The notes below the pieces were generated by a model that had not been told where the DNA came from, made no database searches, and worked only from the letters and a program-made list of their open reading frames with translations. From Paenibacillus sp. A3 (lineage in GTDB: Bacteria; Bacillota; Bacilli; Paenibacillales; NBRC-103111), in the NCBI RefSeq assembly GCF_001399685.1, contig NZ_JTHN01000021.1, positions 26,155 through 90,154 on the forward strand: a stretch of DNA of 64,000 nt, written 5' to 3'. The translations under genes and the position numbers were made by a program. Position 1 is the first letter of the stretch, and each line of letters starts with the position of its first letter. Of this stretch, positions 59,826 to 64,000 are shown piece by piece.

Positions 59826-60302
59826 TTATGAATCTACCTGCTTCCTAAGTAGCTGACTGATCCATCCTTGTGAAATTCCCAACATCTTGGCTAGCTCCTT
59901 TTGCGAAGCTTTCGGGTTTTCCTTCATTGCTTGTTGCAAACGGTCCAAGGTTTCTTTTCTTCTCGTAGTCATTTTTCTCTTGTTTGAAATATCTTTTTTC
60001 GCCGCGTCTGCCCGTTCTCGTTCTAATCGTTCCAGGAAAACTTGAAGCGCCGGAAGGCTTTGAATGCATGGCATACAAATATAGAACTTCTTGAAATATA
60101 TGATTTGCTGCTTGCCTGAACAAAACAAACATTCTTTAGCGCGATATTTATAAACCATAATCGCCTTTCTCTCGTCATCACAGAAATACTCCGTCCTGAC
60201 ATTGGGTTCTAGATTCAAAACACGCCTAACCTCCGTGGGGATCACAATTCTCCCAAAATCGTCTACCACTCTAACAATCCCGGTCATTCTACCCTCTTGC
60301 AT
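59826..60302 (-). CDS. AbrB/SpoVT-type DNA-binding protein with zinc-ribbon-like and HTH segments
   Basis: A 158-residue protein. The SpoVT-AbrB swapped hairpin (about 6-50) reads MTGIVRVVDDFGRIVIPTEVRRVLNL. Two CxxC pairs follow (CLFCSG and CMPC), probably a zinc site. The C-terminal HTH (about 125-155) reads ASQKELAKMLGISQGWISQLLRK. The ATG at 60302 has GAGGTG 6 nt upstream. AbrB-type proteins are transition-state regulators; the extra HTH is unusual. It lies next to a Spo0E-like gene and an RRNPP quorum-sensing pair, all transcribed in the same direction. Confidence 0.8.
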   Translation of the reverse strand: MQEGRMTGIVRVVDDFGRIVIPTEVRRVLNLEPNVRTEYFCDDERKAIMVYKYRAKECLFCSGKQQIIYFKKFYICMPCIQSLPALQVFLERLERERADAAKKDISNKRKMTTRRKETLDRLQQAMKENPKASQKELAKMLGISQGWISQLLRKQVDS

Positions 60303-60356
60303 CAATACACCTCAAAATGAACAGTATTGAATTGAACTGATATTTAAAAAATGGCT

Positions 60357-60578
60357 TTAGCTTATACACCTCATCTTCCTAGTTTGAGCGATTAAAACGT
60401 ATGCATCTAATTGCTGGCTCAATTGGACTACATATTCACTTGTTAAGCTTTCGCCTTGCTGTACTGCTTCTTCCATTTGGTTCAAGATGTTTTCCATAAC
60501 ATTTTGCAATGCTTCGTCACTGAAATGGCTAATATCGTTTTGGGCATAATCCTCCTTTCTGGATGCCAATACACCCAT
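60357..60578 (-). CDS. Spo0E-like sporulation phosphatase
   Basis: A 73-residue protein with the Spo0E family signature QLSQQLDAYVLIAQ (SQxLD core). Family members dephosphorylate Spo0A~P and delay sporulation. It has a good AAAGGGG site and is the gene downstream of the pro-peptide, beyond a terminator. Confidence 0.8.
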   Translation of the reverse strand: MGVLASRKEDYAQNDISHFSDEALQNVMENILNQMEEAVQQGESLTSEYVVQLSQQLDAYVLIAQTRKMRCIS

Positions 60579-60665
60579 GGAAAAATTCCCCTTTCAAATT
60601 AGGCTGTAATAGCATTAGCATATCAGCTATTCCTTTTATTCATGATTTGTTTACATTTGTGGAAT

Positions 60666-60693
60666 AAAAAAACAGATGCCAATTAGCACCTGT
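60666..60693 (-). terminator. Terminator after the pro-peptide gene
   Basis: ACAGGTGC pairs with GCATCTGT (one G-U) on the minus strand, followed by seven T, 32 nt beyond the peptide stop codon. Confidence 0.8.
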
Positions 60694-60724
60694 TTTTCAT
60701 AACATATTTTTTCTAGTATCGTTT

Positions 60725-60853
60725 TCACAAACCGGGTTCAGGCTCAGTATATTGGATAATGTGACCCGGTTTTTTAGTTACATCTGGTGGGAAATTGTTC
60801 AATGTTATAACAAAAACTAAAGACAAGATTGCTAATAGTACCTTCTTTTTCAT
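60725..60853 (-). CDS. Secreted signalling pro-peptide of the AimR/Alo-like receptor (AloP/NprX type)
   Basis: A 42-residue ORF with GGAGG 9 nt before the ATG, immediately downstream (36 nt) of the receptor gene. A Lys-rich start (MKKK) and a hydrophobic stretch (VLLAILSLVFVITL) form a Sec signal. The short exported tail ends in PGHIIQYTEPEPGL. This is the layout of RRNPP pro-peptides (NprX, PapR, Phr, arbitrium AimP, and AloP of Paenibacillus): the tail is cut outside, re-imported by Opp and bound by the receptor. The mature peptide is probably within the last 6-10 residues. Confidence 0.75.
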   Translation of the reverse strand: MKKKVLLAILSLVFVITLNNFPPDVTKKPGHIIQYTEPEPGL

Positions 60854-60889
60854 AAACACCCGCCTCCGAATAAGATTAATTCAAAGACC

Positions 60890-62164
60890 TTATTTGCGAC
60901 TATATACCTCCTTCATGAGAAGGAGATGTTTTAATTTTATTGTATTTCTACTTTTTATGCAATAATTAACAATTTTGTTCATACATTCTTCTCTTTCCTG
61001 AAATGCATTTACTCTCCCATATGAATCCATACTTTTCAGGATACTTTGGATTCCCTCGTCAATGAATCCAAGAGAAAATTGATACTCCCCTTTCTGCAAG
61101 TAGTATTTCCCAACTGCTTTGCATATTTGAGGGCCGTTCATATTTTCTGGTAAGAAGTCTTTTTCCCTTTCTAAGAGTTCCTTACATGCATTCAAATTGC
61201 CCATCTCAAAATAAATTTCAAAAAGTTCGTCCGCTACGTGTATCTTGTAATTTTTGCTAAGTTCGTCCAAGTATTTTTGAAGTAATGGTATAGCTGCCTC
61301 ATATTCTTTTTTTCTCGCTTTTGTTATAGCCTTTATAATTTTCGCTGATTCTGAGACAAATTCATAATTAAATTTTTCGAATATATCTAGATTTCTTTCT
61401 ACTTCTTCATAGTTTTTTAATATTAAATATGAGTTAATCATTGCAAGATACACTCTTGCTTTTAATTCGGTATCTTTATTCTCCATAACAATTCCGGTCT
61501 GGCACAACTGGATACAGTCGTCGTATTTTTTTACTGCAAAAGCTAGTAATCCCATTCTCATATATAAAGTGATTTGTTCCTCAAAAGATAAAAAATTGGT
61601 GTAATGTAAAATCTCCTGACCATCTTGATAAGATTGTTCCAATCGCTTTAAATCGAGTCGTTCTATTAAGTGCTTTTGTAGCAATCCTTTGGCTAAATAT
61701 TGCATTACCCCATGCTCTCTGGAATATTTAATAATCGCCTTATAAAGTATCACTTTTAAAGCAGAATCGCTTATCTTGCCAATAAAATCATATAAACGCT
61801 GTAAGTTATCCTCCGTCTCACCTTGAGGGGATTGTAGTATCTTCAAAGCAACCATTGGCACTAAAGAAGAGTGATCCTCTATATTAACTATTTCGCTGAG
61901 TATCTCGAATAAAACATTTATTCGTTCCTCGTCTTGAATGTAGTACCCCATAATTTCTTTATAATGAGTGGGAAATACTGTGGCGATGGCTTTTACAGTT
62001 CTAAACCCAGGATGTTTTGTTTCCCCACGATCAATTCGATACAGTACACTTCTGCTGACACCTGTTAGTTCTTCAAGCTCTGAATATGTCAAGTTTTTCT
62101 CTTTTCTAAGTTGGAAGATGATATCTGAGATGGTTTTATTCTGGAACTTAGCATAAATATCCAT
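60890..62164 (-). CDS. RRNPP quorum-sensing receptor, AimR/NprR/Alo-like
   Basis: A 424-residue protein. The N-terminal XRE helix-turn-helix (about 10-65) reads ISDIIFQLRKEKNLTYSELEELTGVSRSVLYRIDRGE. The rest is helical TPR-like repeats (about 90-420; for example AIPLLQKYLDELSK, GQEILHYTNFLSFEEQITLYM). Length and layout match NprR and the AimR-like Alo receptors of Paenibacillus. A pro-peptide gene follows on the same strand. Two TATAAT boxes lie upstream (minus strand, plus 62194-62199 and 62209-62214). It may control the divergent secreted-protein genes and, as for known Alo systems, sporulation timing; a Spo0E-like gene is next in line. Confidence 0.82.
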   Translation of the reverse strand: MDIYAKFQNKTISDIIFQLRKEKNLTYSELEELTGVSRSVLYRIDRGETKHPGFRTVKAIATVFPTHYKEIMGYYIQDEERINVLFEILSEIVNIEDHSSLVPMVALKILQSPQGETEDNLQRLYDFIGKISDSALKVILYKAIIKYSREHGVMQYLAKGLLQKHLIERLDLKRLEQSYQDGQEILHYTNFLSFEEQITLYMRMGLLAFAVKKYDDCIQLCQTGIVMENKDTELKARVYLAMINSYLILKNYEEVERNLDIFEKFNYEFVSESAKIIKAITKARKKEYEAAIPLLQKYLDELSKNYKIHVADELFEIYFEMGNLNACKELLEREKDFLPENMNGPQICKAVGKYYLQKGEYQFSLGFIDEGIQSILKSMDSYGRVNAFQEREECMNKIVNYCIKSRNTIKLKHLLLMKEVYSRK

Positions 62165-62497
62165 CGTAATACATACCTTCCTTTTTATTCAATATTATAC
62201 GATGGTTAATTATAACAAAGTATGTTTCATCTTACAATTAAATAGTTTTGGGCAGTTTACCCCTGCTCCCAGCAATTTGGGTTAAATAAAGTTAACAATT
62301 CGATCAAATTCTACAAAAATATGGATTATTGAACTAATACCACATTCATGATACAGTTTTCGGGGAATTTTCCCAAATAAAAATAGATACAAATAACTAT
62401 TCCATATATTGTATTTTAATGGTATTTTATGGTTGAACAAATTGATGCGCGCCAATTTGTCCGTAAAACAAATTTTTGTTAGGAGAGGAAGCGTAAC
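62165..62497. other. Divergent control region between the RRNPP receptor and the secreted-protein gene
   Basis: An AT-rich 333-bp spacer. It contains two minus-strand TATAAT boxes for the receptor, the inverted repeat at 62437-62460, and TATTTT-type boxes near 62410-62430 for the plus-strand gene. No gene is seen. Confidence 0.6.
62437..62460. promoter_or_regulatory. 8-bp inverted repeat before the secreted-protein gene, candidate RRNPP operator
   Basis: ACAAATTG and CAATTTGT are perfect complements, 8 bp apart, about 40 nt before the plus-strand start codon. Palindromes of this type are bound by dimeric HTH proteins such as AimR-like receptors (inference). Confidence 0.45.
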
Positions 62498-63091
62498 ATG
62501 TCTTTTCGTAAAATTCAAAAACCTGTCGCTACTACCCTAGTCGTCACTTGCCTTTCTATGTCAGTTGCATCCTTTGCATCAGCCGCTACAACTTCACCAG
62601 CACAACCCGAGTCAAAGAGTGTCTACGCTTCTTTGAATCAAAAAAATTCTTTTGACCCGAAAGAGTACAACATGGTCATTGACCCGATGACTGGAAATTA
62701 TCTTGATCGCTCTACTGGTATTACTTACAATCCGAATACTGGAATTATTACTGACCAAAATGCAGGACTTATCTTAAATCTCAACACCGGGAAACTTGCT
62801 CCAATCCACGCGGGCTCAGTTTCTACTCAAGGACTTTTCGGAGCGACATTAAAAGGGTTAAAGGCACTTGGACAAGCAATTCGAAGTGGCGGTTGGCTAA
62901 TCTCACAAGCATTAAAGCTTGTAAGCAAAGAGAAAGCTGAACTTTTCCGGAAGTGGTCGTCTAAAATTGCCGATGCTCTAGAAAAGGTGGAAAGCGCATC
63001 TAAGGAAGCCGTTACGAAGGCGCTTGTTGCTGTCGGGGTTCCAGCTGATGTAGCGAAAGCATTAACAGATATCATTTTTGCGATTCTATAA
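62498..63091 (+). CDS. Secreted protein with amphipathic C-terminus, bacteriocin-like
   Basis: A 197-residue protein. The Sec signal peptide (about 1-30) ends ASFASAAT. A linker and a TG-rich repeat region follow (about 55-105: DPMTGNYLDRSTGITYNPNTG). Then comes an amphipathic, Ala/Leu/Lys-rich helical tail (about 112-197) that ends in KALVAVGVPADVAKALTDIIFAIL-like residues. The tail resembles pore-forming bacteriocins in composition, but no family is recognised. AGGAGAGG precedes the ATG. A small membrane protein gene follows, as for bacteriocin immunity. Confidence 0.65.
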   Translation: MSFRKIQKPVATTLVVTCLSMSVASFASAATTSPAQPESKSVYASLNQKNSFDPKEYNMVIDPMTGNYLDRSTGITYNPNTGIITDQNAGLILNLNTGKLAPIHAGSVSTQGLFGATLKGLKALGQAIRSGGWLISQALKLVSKEKAELFRKWSSKIADALEKVESASKEAVTKALVAVGVPADVAKALTDIIFAIL

Positions 63092-63098
63092 GTCAAAG

Positions 63099-63126
63099 GC
63101 AAGCCTCGATATACGTCGGGGCTTGC
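63099..63126 (+). terminator. Hairpin between the secreted protein and membrane protein genes
   Basis: GCAAGCC pairs with GGCTTGC, with CGA/TCG inside, followed by TTGATTTCTC. A weak terminator that may lower expression of the second gene relative to the first. Confidence 0.55.
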
Positions 63127-63146
63127 TTGATTTCTCAATTGGAGCG

Positions 63147-63617
63147 ATGACTTTGCAGAAAATTTCGATTATCTGGAAGATAATATTCGTTATTCTTCTA
63201 TGTATTCTTGTAGTAGGTTCGATTGGGTTATTTGTTGGCTTGAATTTTTTACTAATCATAGGTTTATCAAAAATCCCTTTGCTGGGAATTCAAATTAAAA
63301 CAAATATTGTTGGATTTCTTTTTTCAATTGCCATAGTTATTTTTAGTCCATTTAATTTGGTTATTGGCTTTATCCTTGAAGTAATTAAAGAAAGTGTATT
63401 TAAAGGGCGCGAGGTTTACAAAAATATATTCGATATGGTAACAACGTATCTCGTAACTTATTTATTCATCTATATTCTGGATTATTATTTAACAGATATT
63501 TCAATTTCGCATTTGGGAATTGCAACCCTGACCCTCTGTTATACGGTGATTTTTGAACTATACGAATATTATGAGCCTTTAATAAATAGATGGAGTAAGA
63601 AAAATCAAAATGAGTAG
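63147..63617 (+). CDS. Multi-pass membrane protein, possible immunity or YrvL-like protein
   Basis: About 156 residues with four to five hydrophobic segments (for example IIFVILLCILVVGSIGLFVG, FLFSIAIVIFSPFNLVIGFIL, TTYLVTYLFIYILDYYL). I place the start at the ATG at 63147 next to GGAG; a TTG two codons later has better spacing. The first part resembles YrvL-type regulatory membrane proteins. Its position after a secreted amphipathic protein suggests self-immunity. Neither can be settled by eye. Confidence 0.6.
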   Translation: MTLQKISIIWKIIFVILLCILVVGSIGLFVGLNFLLIIGLSKIPLLGIQIKTNIVGFLFSIAIVIFSPFNLVIGFILEVIKESVFKGREVYKNIFDMVTTYLVTYLFIYILDYYLTDISISHLGIATLTLCYTVIFELYEYYEPLINRWSKKNQNE

Positions 63618-63790
63618 GCAATATTCAACAGAAGAAAAAATGTGCTTTATGGTAGTGTTACACAGAATATACACTTAGTATGGATGTATCGAAGTCACTC
63701 TAAATTTGATAAAAAAGTGTGCGCGGCAAATAAAGACAATTTATCCATGAGTTAAAACAAACATTCCATATTATGGATTACATTAAATGA

Positions 63791-63883
63791 CCTGGAACAT
63801 TTCCCATAAATACCGATACATGCACCGTATGCGGAAACATAGGCTATTTGGTTCCTATCTGCCGCGGCATGCCGAAGCCTTGA
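63791..63883 (+). pseudogene. Remnant of a zinc-ribbon gene
   Basis: An open stretch without start codon reads NTDTCTVCGNIGYLVPICRG and stops. The CxxC followed by VPI.xG resembles zinc-ribbon tails of small phage or plasmid proteins. Upstream it is closed by a stop codon. Only a fragment is left; this could also be chance. The stretch 63618-63790 before it shows no other gene. Confidence 0.3.
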
Positions 63884-63935
63884 TTTATAAGGGTTTTCTC
63901 GATTCTAGTATGGTTCTGTTTGGTTGCCGTCTTGT

Positions 63936-64000
63936 TCAAAATGATAGCTTTCGTCCCCAATTCGTCCCCATAATTTTTATCCCTAGTGCCTCATCAGTAA
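63936..64000 (-). CDS. Possible C-terminal end of a site-specific integrase (partial)
   Basis: The last 65 bases are open on the minus strand and encode a tail reading LGIKIMGTNWGRKLSF before a stop. Short tails with GTxWG/GTxLG followed by basic residues are common at the C-terminus of tyrosine recombinases of Bacillota. It would fit the AT-rich accessory zone to its left being an integrated element, but 21 codons are too few to be sure. Confidence 0.35.
   Translation of the reverse strand, partial: TDEALGIKIMGTNWGRKLSF

Noticed and set aside
62282..62518. Minus-strand ORF of 78 codons upstream of the RRNPP receptor
   Set aside because: Overlaps the plus-strand gene start and the control region, lacks a ribosome site, and reads as AT-rich chance frame.
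1..64000. CRISPR arrays, rRNA genes, complete insertion sequences
   Set aside because: No regularly spaced direct repeats, no rRNA-like stretches and no transposase with flanking inverted repeats were found; the Rpn protein is the only transposase-like gene.

Overview
The window looks like a chromosomal stretch of a spore-forming Paenibacillus-like member of the Bacillota. The clues are strong AGGAGG-type ribosome binding sites, a triple-SLH surface protein, YesM/YesN-like two-component genes, a DesKR/desaturase operon, a Spo0E-like phosphatase, a YukD/EssC-type (T7SSb) secretion locus and an AimR/NprR-like receptor with its own pro-peptide. Most of the first 56 kb is GC-balanced and core-like. 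From about 56.8 kb to the right end the DNA becomes AT-rich and patchy and carries accessory genes.

Layout. 1-2 kb: a polar amino-acid ABC transporter (minus strand). 2.2-9.9 kb: a minus-strand RNA repair locus. In transcription order it holds a leader with a small ORF and terminator, hen1 (3'-end 2'-O-methyltransferase), pnkp (kinase-phosphatase-ligase), an Rpn-family nuclease insertion, a DIP1984-family gene, a tRNA-like non-coding RNA region and a slipin/SPFH gene. Divergent from it (10.1-11.9 kb) are a NADAR protein, a PARG-like macrodomain hydrolase and a small unknown gene. 12-20.2 kb: a compact type VII secretion locus (EssC, EsaB, two WXG100 proteins) with a lipase effector and a lipoprotein that may be its immunity factor. 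20.5-22.2 kb: a chemoreceptor. 22.3-32.6 kb: a nine-gene GntR-controlled catabolic operon (AtuA-like, DUF4387, sugar-type ABC transporter, two ADP-ribosylglycohydrolase-family enzymes, ribokinase).

32.7-48 kb: an orphan receiver protein, a giant SLH surface protein, a GH2 beta-glucuronidase-like enzyme, a foldase-like lipid-anchored or membrane protein, a secreted beta-helix protein, and a YesM/YesN-like sensor/regulator pair. 48-52 kb: ypsA-like, desR, desK, des and an unknown gene, with a palindromic candidate DesR site. 52.2-54.2 kb: a TetR-MFS pair with two near-identical palindromic operators. 54.3-56.4 kb: a MXAN_6230/SCO0854-like protein with a TerD-like domain, preceded by two tandem copies of an RNA-like structure. 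56.9-64 kb: an accessory zone with a glycosyltransferase-like gene, a chloramphenicol acetyltransferase under leader-peptide attenuation, small unknown genes, AbrB-HTH and Spo0E-like regulators, an RRNPP receptor plus pro-peptide, a secreted bacteriocin-like protein with a membrane partner, gene remnants, and what may be the tail of an integrase.

The most interesting content is the RNA repair locus. Its non-coding region contains a tRNA-Lys(UUU)-like domain whose arms occur in circularly permuted order. Its leader carries a small ORF, a hairpin and an intrinsic terminator, which suggests that damage to translation could control the operon. The Alo/AimR-like quorum-sensing pair, the covarying tandem RNA motif at 56.5 kb, the minimal T7SS locus with a reverse-architecture lipase, and the ribosyl-linked catabolic operon are the next best leads. 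All function calls rest on reading motifs by eye. No database search was possible.
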